This document shows positions 7,842 to 15,460 of a stretch of 64,000 bases of DNA, piece after piece. Made by a program: the position numbers and the translations under genes. The notes beneath the pieces were generated by a model, which saw nothing but the letters and a program-made list of their open reading frames with translations, had not been told where the DNA came from and searched no databases. The first letter of the stretch is position 1. The number at the start of each line of letters is the position of its first letter. Source of the DNA: Mycolicibacterium hassiacum DSM 44199 (GTDB lineage: Bacteria > Actinomycetota > Actinomycetes > Mycobacteriales > Mycobacteriaceae); NCBI RefSeq assembly GCF_900603025.1, contig NZ_LR026975.1:3596001-3660000 (forward strand). Reading direction: 5' to 3'.

Positions 7842-8797
7842 TGCGCTCCATCTGGAAGGGTTCCATCGCCTTCGGCCTGGTGAACGTGCCGGTCAAGGTC
7901 TACAGCGCGACCGAGGACCATGACGTCAAGTTCCACCAGGTCCACGCGAAGGACAACGGGCGCATCCGTTACAAGCGGGTCTGCGAGGTCTGCGGCGAAG
8001 TCGTGGAATATCGCGATATCGCGCGGGCTTACGAGTCCGACGACGGCCAGACCGTGATCATCACCGACGAGGATCTGGCCACCCTGCCCGAGGAACGCAG
8101 CCGCGAGATCGAGGTGCTGGAGTTCGTTCCGGCCGCCGACATCGACCCGATGCTCTACGACCGCAGCTACTTCCTCGAGCCGGAAGGCAAGTCGACGAAG
8201 TCGTACGTGTTGTTGACCCGCACGCTCAAGGAGACCGACCGGGTCGCGATCGTGCACTTCACGCTGCGCAACAAGACGCGACTGGCCGCGCTGCGGGTGC
8301 AGGACTTCTCCAAGCGCGATGTGATGACCGTGCAGACGCTGTTGTGGCCCGACGAGATCCGCGATCCCGACTTCCCGGTGTTGGACAAGAAGGTCGAGAT
8401 CAAACCCGCGGAACTGAAGATGGCCGCGCAGGTCGTCGACTCGATGACCGACGACTTCAACCCGGACCGCTACCACGACGAGTACCAGGCCCAGCTCAAG
8501 GAGCTGATCACCGCGAAACTCGAAGGCGGCGAAGCGTTCACGACCGAAGAGCAGCCGACCGAACTCGACGAGGAGACCGAGGACGTCTCCGACCTGCTGG
8601 CCAGACTGGAGGCCAGCGTGCGGGCGCGGCGCGAACGCGCCTCCGGCGGACCCGGCTCCTCCGACGACGGCGAGACCTCGTCGAGCAGCAAGGCACCCGC
8701 CAAGAAGGCGCCCGCGAAGAAATCCCCCGCCAAGAAGACCCCGGCGAAGAAGGCCGCCAAGAAGAGTCCCGCGAAGAAGGCGAGCGCCAAGAAATAG
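7841..8797 (+). CDS. ku: Ku DNA end-binding protein
   Basis: 318 residues from ATG 7841 (a TTG one codon earlier is less likely). Bacterial Ku is a homodimeric ring that binds double-strand DNA ends and recruits LigD. The core (about 1-250) opens with MRSIWKGSIAFGLVNVPVKVYSA-type sequence and has YKRVCEVCGEVVEYRDIARAYE and RSYFLEPE, all typical. The last 45 residues are a Lys-rich tail of repeated APAKK/SPAKK units, a histone-H1-like extension known in other mycobacterial Ku proteins and thought to bind DNA without ends. It overlaps the upstream kinase stop by one base. Confidence 0.96.
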   Translation: MRSIWKGSIAFGLVNVPVKVYSATEDHDVKFHQVHAKDNGRIRYKRVCEVCGEVVEYRDIARAYESDDGQTVIITDEDLATLPEERSREIEVLEFVPAADIDPMLYDRSYFLEPEGKSTKSYVLLTRTLKETDRVAIVHFTLRNKTRLAALRVQDFSKRDVMTVQTLLWPDEIRDPDFPVLDKKVEIKPAELKMAAQVVDSMTDDFNPDRYHDEYQAQLKELITAKLEGGEAFTTEEQPTELDEETEDVSDLLARLEASVRARRERASGGPGSSDDGETSSSSKAPAKKAPAKKSPAKKTPAKKAAKKSPAKKASAKK

Positions 8798-8852
8798 CCC
8801 GCCGTCTCCCCGTGCCCCGGGGGCCGGCGCGGTCCCGGCGGCACCATACGGG

Positions 8853-8866
8853 TAGAACGTGTTTCA
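8853..8866 (+). promoter_or_regulatory. KstR-type operator
   Basis: TAGAACGTGTTTCA matches the KstR consensus TnnAACnnGTTnnA at every fixed position. KstR is the TetR-family repressor of the mycobacterial cholesterol regulon. The site lies 65-78 bp upstream of the SDR start (8931) in the only gap before that two-gene unit. Confidence 0.7.
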
Positions 8867-8930
8867 ATAACCCGCCCATGCGGGCCGGTGCGCCCTGCTA
8901 CCGTGGCGCCCGGCGAGGAAGGAGTGCCCG

Positions 8931-9722
8931 GTGATCCTGGACAGGTTCCGGTTGGACGACCGCGTCGCCGTGGTGACCGGCGCGGGTCGCGGCCTCGGCG
9001 CGGCGATCGCGCTGGCGTTCGCGGAAGTCGGTGCGGACGTGCTGATTGCGGCGCGTACCCAGGCGCAGCTCGAGGAGGTCGCCAAGCAGGTCGAAGCGCT
9101 CGGCCGCAAGGCGCACATCGTCGCCGCCGACCTCGCCCACCCGGATGAGACCGCCAAGCTCGCCGCCGCGGCGGTGGACGCGTTCGGACGACTAGACATC
9201 GTCGTGAACAACATCGGCGGGACCATGCCCGCGGCGCTGCTCGACACCTCGACCAAACAGCTGCGCGACGCGTTCACCTTCAACGTCGCCACCGCGCACG
9301 CACTGACGACGGCGGCGGTGCCGTTGATGCTGGAGCACTCCGGCGGCGGCAGCATCATCAACATCACCTCGGCGATCGGCCGGCTCGCCGGACGCGGGTT
9401 CGCCGCCTACGGCACCGCCAAGGCCGCGCTCGCCCACTACACCCGGCTGACGGCGCTCGACCTGTCCCCGCGCATCCGGGTCAACGCGATCGCACCCGGC
9501 TCGATCGTCACTCCCGCGCTCGACATCGTGGCGTCCAACGACGAGCTGCGAAAACCGATGGAGGACGCCACCCCGCTGCGCCGGCTGGGCCAGCCCGAGG
9601 ACATCGCCGCGGCCGCGGTCTATCTGGCCTCACCCGCCGGCAGCTACCTCACCGGCAAGACGATCGAGGTCGACGGCGGCCTGACCTACCCGAACCTGAG
9701 CATGCCCATCCCCGACCTGTGA
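8931..9722 (+). CDS. SDR-family oxidoreductase
   Basis: 263 residues. A classical short-chain dehydrogenase: TGxxxGxG motif in [18 protein letters not shown] in place of NNAG, catalytic Ser in INITSAIG, Tyr-x3-Lys in YGTAKAAL, and the C-terminal VDGGLTYP. The start is GTG at 8931 after GAAGGAG. The C-terminus MPIPDL is shared in form with the SDR at 47422-48210 (LPIPDY), and both lie beside an amine-dehydrogenase-like gene, so the two pairs look like paralogous modules. The upstream KstR-type box suggests induction during steroid catabolism. Substrate unknown; a hydroxysteroid or hydroxyacyl-CoA is plausible. Confidence 0.88.
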   Translation: MILDRFRLDDRVAVVTGAGRGLGAAIALAFAEVGADVLIAARTQAQLEEVAKQVEALGRKAHIVAADLAHPDETAKLAAAAVDAFGRLDIVVNNIGGTMPAALLDTSTKQLRDAFTFNVATAHALTTAAVPLMLEHSGGGSIINITSAIGRLAGRGFAAYGTAKAALAHYTRLTALDLSPRIRVNAIAPGSIVTPALDIVASNDELRKPMEDATPLRRLGQPEDIAAAAVYLASPAGSYLTGKTIEVDGGLTYPNLSMPIPDL

Positions 9723-9745
9723 GGACCCCCGAGAGGACCCTGCCC

Positions 9746-10822
9746 ATGCCGTTCAGAGTCGCCGCGGTCGGCACCGGCAACGTGGGACGCCATGCGCTGA
9801 CCCAGTTGATCACCAACCCGGACTACGAGCTCACCGGGGTGTGGGTGTCGTCGTCGGCGAAGGCCGGCCGCGACGCCGGAGAGCTTGCCGGACTGGATGT
9901 TTCAACCGGCATCAGTGCCACGACCGACCTGGACGACATCCTGGCCGCCCGCCCCGACTGCGTCGTCTACACCGCGATGGCCGACAATCGGCTGCCCGAG
10001 GCGCTCGAGGACTACCGCCGCATCCTCGCCGCCGGCGTCAACGTCGTCGGCAGCAGCGCGGTGTTCCTGCAGTACCCGTGGCAGGTGCTGCCCGACGAGA
10101 TGATCGCCCCGATCGAGGAGGCCGCCAGGTCGGGCAATGCGTCGATCTTCGTCAACGGCATCGACCCGGGTTTCGCCAACGACCTGCTGCCGCTGGCGCT
10201 GGCCGGCACCTGTCAGAGCGTCGAGCAGATCCGCTGCATGGAGATCGTCAACTACGACACCTACGACAGCGCCACGGTGATGTTCGACGTGATGGGCTTC
10301 GGCAAGCCGATCGACGAGCTGCCGATGCTGCTGCAACCCGGTGTGCTCAGCCTCGCCTGGGGGTCGGTGGTACGTCAGCTCGCCGCCGGACTGGGCATCG
10401 AACTCGACGCGGTGACCGAGACTTTCGAGCGCGAACCCGCCCCCGAGGACTTCGACATCGCCGCCGGCCACATCCGCAAGGGCACCGCCGCCGCGCTGCG
10501 CTTCGAGGTGCGCGGGATCAAGGACGGCAGGGTCGCGGTCGTGCTGGAACACGTGACCCGGCTGCGCGACGATCTGCGCCCGGACTGGCCGCGGCCCGCG
10601 CAGCAGGGCGGTTCGTACCGCATCGAGATCACCGGTGAGCCGTCCTACTCGGTCGACCTGTGCCTGCGCAGCCGCAACGGCGACCACAACCATGCCGGCC
10701 TCGTTGCCACGGCCGCGCGTATCGTCAACGCGATCCCCGCCGTGGTGTCCGCCGCACCCGGCATCGTCACCACCCTCGGCTTGCCGGTGATCACCGGTAA
10801 AGGGCTGTACGCTGAGACCTGA
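9746..10822 (+). CDS. NAD(P)-dependent amine-dehydrogenase-like (DapB-fold) protein
   Basis: About 358 residues. N-terminal Rossmann domain with AAVGTGNVGRHAL, then LTGVWVSSSAKAGRDAGELAG and DCVVYTAMADN. The middle has GVNVVGSS and FVNGIDPGFANDLLPLAL, typical of the family annotated as native amine dehydrogenases or dihydrodipicolinate-reductase-like proteins. The C-terminal half is the substrate domain (HVTRLRDD, then AIPAVVSAAPGI). ATG 9746 behind GAGAGGA is preferred to the GTG at 9719, which overlaps the SDR stop and only adds nine residues. Physiological substrates in mycobacteria are not established. Two more members are in this window (46338-47411, 55472-56515). Confidence 0.82.
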   Translation: MPFRVAAVGTGNVGRHALTQLITNPDYELTGVWVSSSAKAGRDAGELAGLDVSTGISATTDLDDILAARPDCVVYTAMADNRLPEALEDYRRILAAGVNVVGSSAVFLQYPWQVLPDEMIAPIEEAARSGNASIFVNGIDPGFANDLLPLALAGTCQSVEQIRCMEIVNYDTYDSATVMFDVMGFGKPIDELPMLLQPGVLSLAWGSVVRQLAAGLGIELDAVTETFEREPAPEDFDIAAGHIRKGTAAALRFEVRGIKDGRVAVVLEHVTRLRDDLRPDWPRPAQQGGSYRIEITGEPSYSVDLCLRSRNGDHNHAGLVATAARIVNAIPAVVSAAPGIVTTLGLPVITGKGLYAET

Positions 10823-10850
10823 GTCAGCGGTCAAGTTAGGAAGGCGCGCT

Positions 10851-11117
10851 ATGCGGATCACCGTTCGTCATCTCTCTCCGCTGTTCGCTGGAGCCGGTGT
10901 CGCCGCAGCGATTCTCGCCGCACCGGCAGCCGGTGCGAACCCGGAACCCGGCCTCCTTCCGCAGTGCGTCAACACCGGGGGTGCCGCGGCGTTCGGCGGG
11001 TCCAACACCGAATGCGAGTCGCCGGGCAACGTGCAGATCGATTCGACGCCCGCCGAGCAGGAGTTCGTCGGGCCCTGGGGCAGCATGTGGGAAGGCGAGG
11101 GCTTCTTCTTCCCGTGA
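10851..11117 (+). CDS. small secreted protein, Cys pair and Trp motif
   Basis: 88 residues. Signal peptide: MRITVRHL, a hydrophobic core GAGVAAAILAAPA, and cleavage after AAGA. The mature part has two Cys (PQCVNTGG and TECESPG) and ends NVQIDSTPAEQEFVGPWGSMWEGEG. RBS AGGAAGG lies before ATG 10851. The next reading frame downstream encodes a protein with the same plan (Cys, then TQIVTSP, then WGFYWGG), so the two are tandem relatives. This resembles mycobacterial exported proteins with no known function. Confidence 0.78.
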   Translation: MRITVRHLSPLFAGAGVAAAILAAPAAGANPEPGLLPQCVNTGGAAAFGGSNTECESPGNVQIDSTPAEQEFVGPWGSMWEGEGFFFP

Positions 11118-11142
11118 TGGCGCTGCCGGAACGGACACTGCC

Positions 11143-11463
11143 CTGACTGGTTCACCGGGCCGCAAGACGGCCTCGTTCGGGTACATCGCTCGGCGTGCGG
11201 CACTGCTCGCCGCGGCCGTTGCCGCGTCGGCACTGGTCGCCGCGCCGGCGGCCGGCGCGGTTCCGGACTGTGACGCGGGGACCGCAGCCACCACCGCGGG
11301 AACCGGGTCCCCGGTCACCGCGCCCGCCGGCACCACCCGGTGCCGCAGCAACGGCAGCACACAGATCGTCACCTCGCCCGGGGTCACCAGCAGCCTGACC
11401 GGCTGGGGCTTTTACTGGGGCGGCAACCGGCCCGTGCTCGGGTTCGACAACGGCGCCCGCTGA
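11143..11463 (+). CDS. small secreted protein, start or frame uncertain
   Basis: The open frame ends at 11463 and encodes a clear signal peptide (RRAALLAAAVAASALV, cleavage after AAGA), then a mature part with two Cys (VPDCDAG, TTRCRSNG) and TQIVTSPG...WGFYWGG, parallel to the preceding gene. No ATG, GTG or TTG exists in this frame between the upstream gene and the signal peptide. The only candidate is CTG at 11143. That CTG overlaps the TGA of a nine-codon ORF (ATG 11117, peptide MALPERTLP) which itself overlaps the stop of the preceding gene. Either this is a CTG start reached by reinitiation, or a one-base frameshift separates ATG 11117 from the body. Confidence 0.6.
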   Translation: MTGSPGRKTASFGYIARRAALLAAAVAASALVAAPAAGAVPDCDAGTAATTAGTGSPVTAPAGTTRCRSNGSTQIVTSPGVTSSLTGWGFYWGGNRPVLGFDNGAR

Positions 11464-11501
11464 CGGTTCTTCCCGCCCCCGGTGTCGCACGACCTCAAGG
11501 T

Positions 11502-11515
11502 TTCGGCTACCCTAA
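11502..11515 (+). promoter_or_regulatory. DtxR-family (MntR/IdeR-like) operator
   Basis: TTCGGCTACCCTAA is an imperfect 5-4-5 dyad (TTCGG/CCTAA) like the TTAGG-n4-CCTAA boxes bound by DtxR-family metal regulators. It lies 31 bp upstream of the Nramp transporter start, where a manganese- or iron-responsive repressor would be expected to act. Confidence 0.6.
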
Positions 11516-11546
11516 CTTTTCTGTTCGACCAACCAGAAAGGTGGGG

Positions 11547-12773
11547 ATGGCAAGCGACGCCGAGCCGCGGGTGCGGCCCAGCTTCACGCTGCTCGGACCG
11601 GCCTTCGTCGCCGCCGTCGCCTACGTCGACCCCGGCAACGTCGCCGCCAACGTCAGCGCGGGCGCCCAGTTCGGGTTCCTGCTGGTCTGGGTGATCGTGG
11701 TCGCCAACGTCATGGCGTGCCTGGTGCAGTACCTGTCGGCGAAGCTGGGGCTGGTCAGCGGGCAGTCGCTGCCCGAGGCGGTCGGCGCCCGGATGCGTCG
11801 CGGCCGGCGGCTGGCGTACTGGGTGCAGGCCGAATTGGTGGCCATGGCAACGGATCTCGCCGAGGTGGTGGGCGGCGCGATCGCGCTGTACCTGTTGTTC
11901 GACCTGCCGCTGTTCATCGGCGGGGTGATCACCGGCGTGGTGTCGCTGGTGTTGTTGGCGGCCAAGGACCGCCGCGGTCAGCAGGCGTTCGAGCGGGTCA
12001 TCACCGGGTTGTTGCTGGTGATCGCGATCGGGTTCCTGGTCAGCCTGGTGGTGGCGCCGCCGCCGGTCGACGAGGTGACCGCGGGGCTGGTGCCGCGGTT
12101 CGCCGGCACCGAGAGCGTGCTGATCGCCGCGGCGATGCTGGGCGCGACGGTCATGCCGCACGCGGTGTATCTGCACTCGGGTCTGGCCCGCGACCGGCAC
12201 GGTCACCCGGTGGGCCCGATGCGCCGCATGCTGCTGCACGTCACCCGCTGGGACGTGGGCATCGCGATGGTGGTGGCCGGCGCGGTGAACCTGTCGATGG
12301 TGCTGGTCGCGGCCACCAACCTGGAGGGCCGGACGGACACCGACTCGATCGAGGGCGCCCACGCCGCGGTGTTCGAGGCGCTGGGGCCGACGGTGGCGTT
12401 GCTGTTCGCGCTCGCGCTGCTGGCGTCGGGGCTGGCATCGTCGTCGGTGGGCGCCTACGCCGGCGCGATGATCATGCAGGGTCTGCTGCGGGTGTCGGTC
12501 CCGATGCTGGCGCGCCGCTTCGTCACCCTGTTGCCGGCGCTGGCGGTGCTGGCGCTCGGGCTGGACCCCAGCCGGGCCCTGGTGTTGTCGCAGGTGGTGT
12601 TGTCGTTCGGCATACCGTTCGCGTTGATCCCGCTGGTGCGGCTGACCAGCGACCGCACCCTGATGGGCGAGGACGTCAACCACCGGCTGACCACGGTGTT
12701 CGGCTGGGTGGTGGCGGCATTGATTAGTGTGCTCAACGTGGTGCTGATCTACCTGACGGTGACGGGCGGCTGA
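11547..12773 (+). CDS. mntH: Nramp-family divalent metal (Mn2+) transporter
   Basis: 408 residues with eleven predicted membrane spans. Proton-coupled importer of Mn2+ and related metals in the inner membrane. Metal-site motifs are present: VDPGNVAANV in span 1 (Asp and Asn ligands) and ATVMPHAVYLHSGL in span 6 (Met and His). ATG 11547 follows AGAAAGGTGGGG; an in-frame GTG at 11541 lies inside that ribosome binding site. A DtxR-type box lies just upstream, so repression by Mn or Fe is likely. The stop is 11 bp before the next gene, which may be co-transcribed. Confidence 0.92.
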   Translation: MASDAEPRVRPSFTLLGPAFVAAVAYVDPGNVAANVSAGAQFGFLLVWVIVVANVMACLVQYLSAKLGLVSGQSLPEAVGARMRRGRRLAYWVQAELVAMATDLAEVVGGAIALYLLFDLPLFIGGVITGVVSLVLLAAKDRRGQQAFERVITGLLLVIAIGFLVSLVVAPPPVDEVTAGLVPRFAGTESVLIAAAMLGATVMPHAVYLHSGLARDRHGHPVGPMRRMLLHVTRWDVGIAMVVAGAVNLSMVLVAATNLEGRTDTDSIEGAHAAVFEALGPTVALLFALALLASGLASSSVGAYAGAMIMQGLLRVSVPMLARRFVTLLPALAVLALGLDPSRALVLSQVVLSFGIPFALIPLVRLTSDRTLMGEDVNHRLTTVFGWVVAALISVLNVVLIYLTVTGG

Positions 12774-12784
12774 TCCGGGATCGG

Positions 12785-13840
12785 ATGCCACGGCACGCCT
12801 ACTTCGCCTACGGGTCGAACCTGTGCGTCCGGCAGATGGCGCGGCGCTGTCCGGGCGCGGTCGATCCGCGGCCCGCGCTGCTGCCCCACCACGACTGGCT
12901 GATCAACCAGCGCGGCGTCGCGACGATCGAACCGTTCCACGGCTCGCAGGTGTACGGGGTGCTCTGGCACGTCACCGACCACGACCTGGCCGCGCTCGAC
13001 CGCGCCGAAGGGGTGCCGGTGCGCTACCGGCGTGACCGGCTGACCGTGCTCACCCCCGACGGGCCCGCCCAGGCGTGGGTCTACATCGACCACCGGGTCG
13101 AACCGGGCCCGCCGCGGCCCGGCTATCTGGAGCGCGTCATCGACGGCGCCAAACACCACGGCCTGCCGCAGCGGTGGATCGAGTTTCTGCAGCGCTGGGA
13201 TCCCGCGCACTGGCCGCGGCGCACCGCCGAATCGGATTTTCCTGCACCGCAGACGCTTTCGGAGTTGCTCAGGTCACCGGGCGTGGTCGAGTCCAGCACG
13301 CTGCGGTCGCGGTTCGGGTTCATGGCGATCCACGGCGGCGGGCTGGAGCAGATGACCGATGTGATCGCCGAGCGGGCCGCCGCCGCGGCGGGCGCATCGG
13401 TGTATCTGGTGCGCCATCCGGATCACTATCCGCACCATCTGCCGTCGGCGCGTTACCGCGCCGAGGAGTCCGCGCGGCTCGCAGAGTTCCTCGACCATGT
13501 CGACGTCGTGGTGTCGCTGCACGGCTACGGCCGGCTCGGGCGCAGCACCCAGCTGCTCGCCGGCGGGGGCAACCGCCGGCTCGCCGAGCACCTGGCCCGC
13601 CACATCGAGATCCCCGGCTACCACGTCGTCACCGACCTGGCCGCGATGCCGGTCGAGCTGCGCGGACTGCATCCGGACAACCCGGTCAACCGGACCCGCG
13701 GCGGCGGGGCGCAACTCGAGCTGACACCGCGGGTGCGGGGTATCAGCCCGCGCAGCCAGCTGCCCGGCGACGACGGACTGAGCCCGGCCACGTCCCGGCT
13801 GATCCGGGGGTTGGTGGCCGCCGCGCGTTCGTGGCGATGA
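12785..13840 (+). CDS. gamma-glutamylcyclotransferase-like / poly-gamma-glutamate hydrolase fusion
   Basis: 351 residues with two recognisable parts. Residues 1-130 are an AIG2/GGCT-like domain: FAYGSNL near 8, YGVLWHVTDHDLAALDRAEG with the catalytic-type Glu, and YIDHR. Residues 160-351 match the poly-gamma-glutamate hydrolase (phage-type, zinc) family: FMAIHGGGLEQMTDVIAE with the first metal His, VVVSLHGYG with the second, and ELTPRVRG near the end with a candidate catalytic Glu. GGCT enzymes release 5-oxoproline from gamma-glutamyl amines and PGA hydrolases cut gamma-glutamyl bonds, so both halves suggest gamma-glutamyl chemistry. No signal peptide. Start ATG 12785. Confidence 0.8.
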   Translation: MPRHAYFAYGSNLCVRQMARRCPGAVDPRPALLPHHDWLINQRGVATIEPFHGSQVYGVLWHVTDHDLAALDRAEGVPVRYRRDRLTVLTPDGPAQAWVYIDHRVEPGPPRPGYLERVIDGAKHHGLPQRWIEFLQRWDPAHWPRRTAESDFPAPQTLSELLRSPGVVESSTLRSRFGFMAIHGGGLEQMTDVIAERAAAAAGASVYLVRHPDHYPHHLPSARYRAEESARLAEFLDHVDVVVSLHGYGRLGRSTQLLAGGGNRRLAEHLARHIEIPGYHVVTDLAAMPVELRGLHPDNPVNRTRGGGAQLELTPRVRGISPRSQLPGDDGLSPATSRLIRGLVAAARSWR

Positions 13841-13851
13841 CCCCCGATATT

Positions 13852-13888
13852 GATCCGGCCCGTCGGATCACTCACGACGGGCCGGATC
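13852..13888 (+). terminator. strong hairpin terminator
   Basis: A 13-bp perfect stem (GATCCGGCCCGTC with GACGGGCCGGATC) and an 11-base loop, starting 12 bp after the stop of the fusion gene. No T-run follows. It probably ends the mntH transcript. Confidence 0.65.
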
Positions 13889-14027
13889 GGGCAATCGGGT
13901 CTTCGGGCCGGCGGGGGCTGCTGACGGTCGGCTGGGCAGGTCGGCCACACCTATTGCCGGCGGATGCGCGAGTCAAACCTCGGTTTTTCGATTCCGGGCG
14001 TCCGGCACCGCAATACCATCGCTGACG

Positions 14028-14849
14028 ATGGCCAAACCCTTTCGTTTCGGCGTGGGCCTGCAGGCCGGCCGCCGACAGCAGTCGGTACAGGAGTGGGCAC
14101 GCCGGGTCGAGGACCTCGGCTACGACGTGGCGCTGGTCGCCGACCACCTCTACACCACCGCACCGTTTCCGATGCTCACCGCGATCGCGGCGGCCACCTC
14201 GTCGCTGCGGGTGGGCACGTTCGTGCTCAACGCCGGGTTCTACCGTCCGGCGCTGCTGGCGCGGGAGGCGGCGACGCTGCGCGACCTCAGCGAGGGCCGG
14301 TTCGAGCTGGGCCTGGGCGCCGGCTACGTCAAGGAGGAGTTCGAGCAGGCCGAACTGGAGTTCCCGTCGGCTCGGCGGCGGGTGGAGTGGCTGGCGCACG
14401 TCACCGACCACATCCGCGCCGAGCTGCCCGATGTGCCGGTGATGATCGCCGGCAACGGCGACCGGCTGCTGACGCTGGCCGCCCGGCGCGCCGACATCGT
14501 CGGGCTGACCGGCGGGGCGCCGATCACCGCGGAGGCGGACCCGCTCGCCGAGCGGGTGGCGTTCCTGCGCTCCGCGGCCGGTGACCGGTTCGACGAGCTG
14601 GAACTCAACCTCGCGATCACCGCGGTGCCGTCCGATTCGTCCGGGCGGCCCGACCTGACGCTGGCCCGCCACTACCTGCCGCAACTGTCCGACGACGAGC
14701 TGCTGGCGCTGCCATCGGTGCTGGCCGGCTCACCGCGCGATATCGCCGACACCCTGCGCGGCTACCGCGAGACCTACGGCATCAGCTACATCAGCGTGCA
14801 GCAGTACCACACCGAGGCGTTCGCCAAGGTGATCGCCGAGCTGCGCTGA
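14028..14849 (+). CDS. LLM-class F420-dependent oxidoreductase
   Basis: 273 residues, luciferase-like TIM barrel. FRFGVGLQAG at the start, then WARRVEDLGYDVALVADHLY, RVGTFVLNAGFYRPALLAREAATL, and GRFELGLGAGYVKEEFE, as in the F420-using LLM family annotated TIGR03621 in mycobacteria. Such enzymes move hydride between F420 and a small organic substrate in the cytoplasm; the substrate is unknown. A TACCAT -10-like element at 14014-14019 and the lack of a Shine-Dalgarno sequence suggest a leaderless mRNA. The tRNA-Arg gene follows 49 bp later. Confidence 0.85.
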   Translation: MAKPFRFGVGLQAGRRQQSVQEWARRVEDLGYDVALVADHLYTTAPFPMLTAIAAATSSLRVGTFVLNAGFYRPALLAREAATLRDLSEGRFELGLGAGYVKEEFEQAELEFPSARRRVEWLAHVTDHIRAELPDVPVMIAGNGDRLLTLAARRADIVGLTGGAPITAEADPLAERVAFLRSAAGDRFDELELNLAITAVPSDSSGRPDLTLARHYLPQLSDDELLALPSVLAGSPRDIADTLRGYRETYGISYISVQQYHTEAFAKVIAELR

Positions 14850-14898
14850 CCTGCGGCGGCGGGTGGTCGCGGCCGGCGGGTAAGCTGCCCTCCGTCAG

Positions 14899-14971
14899 GC
14901 CCTCGTAGCTCAGGGGATAGAGCACCGCTCTCCTAAAGCGGGTGTCGCAGGTTCGAATCCTGCCGGGGGCA
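14899..14971 (+). tRNA. tRNA-Arg (anticodon CCT)
   Basis: A 73-nt cloverleaf. The acceptor stem GCCCTCG pairs with CGGGGGC, and the discriminator is A. The D arm carries AGCTCAGGGGATAGAGC, the anticodon stem CCGCT/AGCGG encloses loop CTCCTAA (anticodon CCT, reading AGG), and the T arm carries GCAGGTTCGAATCCTGC. CCA is not encoded. A short GC hairpin follows. Confidence 0.96.
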
Positions 14972-14979
14972 CTCGACCA

Positions 14980-14996
14980 GCGGGTTCACAACCCGC
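14980..14996 (+). terminator. hairpin after tRNA-Arg
   Basis: A seven-base-pair stem, GCGGGTT/AACCCGC, with a three-base loop, beginning 9 bases after the tRNA. A likely terminator or processing signal. Confidence 0.55.
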
Positions 14997-15460
14997 AGCC
15001 GCTTTCGGCGTCTAGGTGTCGTCAATGGATCTCAAATGCCTGGCGAGCTTGCTCAGTCGGTCGGTGAACGTCGCCGGCGCCCCGGACACATCAGGCACCG
15101 CCGTCCAGGCACACAGGTAGTCCTCCACTGCGCCCGTTCCGTGCGGCACAGGCGTACATCAAACGAACCGGGGCATGGGAGCCGACCAGCCCTGGCAGAG
15201 TTTCGAGTGCACGGCGGGGATTGCGTGCCGGCAGCCCTACGTCGTGGGCTCCGAGCTCACCGAGGGCATCCTTCCCCTACCCTCCAGACGACCGTTCGTC
15301 ACAGAAAGCCCTCGGGGAGAAGGCAGCCGAGAACATGGCATCCTTCATCTCGGGTCTCGGATGGGCCGTGGGCGCAGGAGGTCGATTGGGTCGAGGTGGT
15401 TGACGGCGCGGGTGTTCTCCTCGCCCGGAAGTCCGTCGCGCGGCGCCGACCTTCGCCCCG
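14997..15460. other. 464-bp gap, no convincing gene
   Basis: Several overlapping short frames occur (for example 15175-15495 and 15036-15464, plus strand), but none has a recognisable domain, a good ribosome binding site or the usual third-position GC pattern. The fragment GEKAAENMASFISGLGWAVG (about 15320-15378) looks protein-like, so this may be the remnant of a decayed gene beside the tRNA. No integrase, and no copy of the tRNA 3' end was noticed. Confidence 0.4.

Noticed and set aside
11143..11463. Calling the second secreted gene a pseudogene
   Set aside because: The signal peptide and Cys positions are intact and a start by reinitiation is possible; evidence is not enough for a pseudogene.
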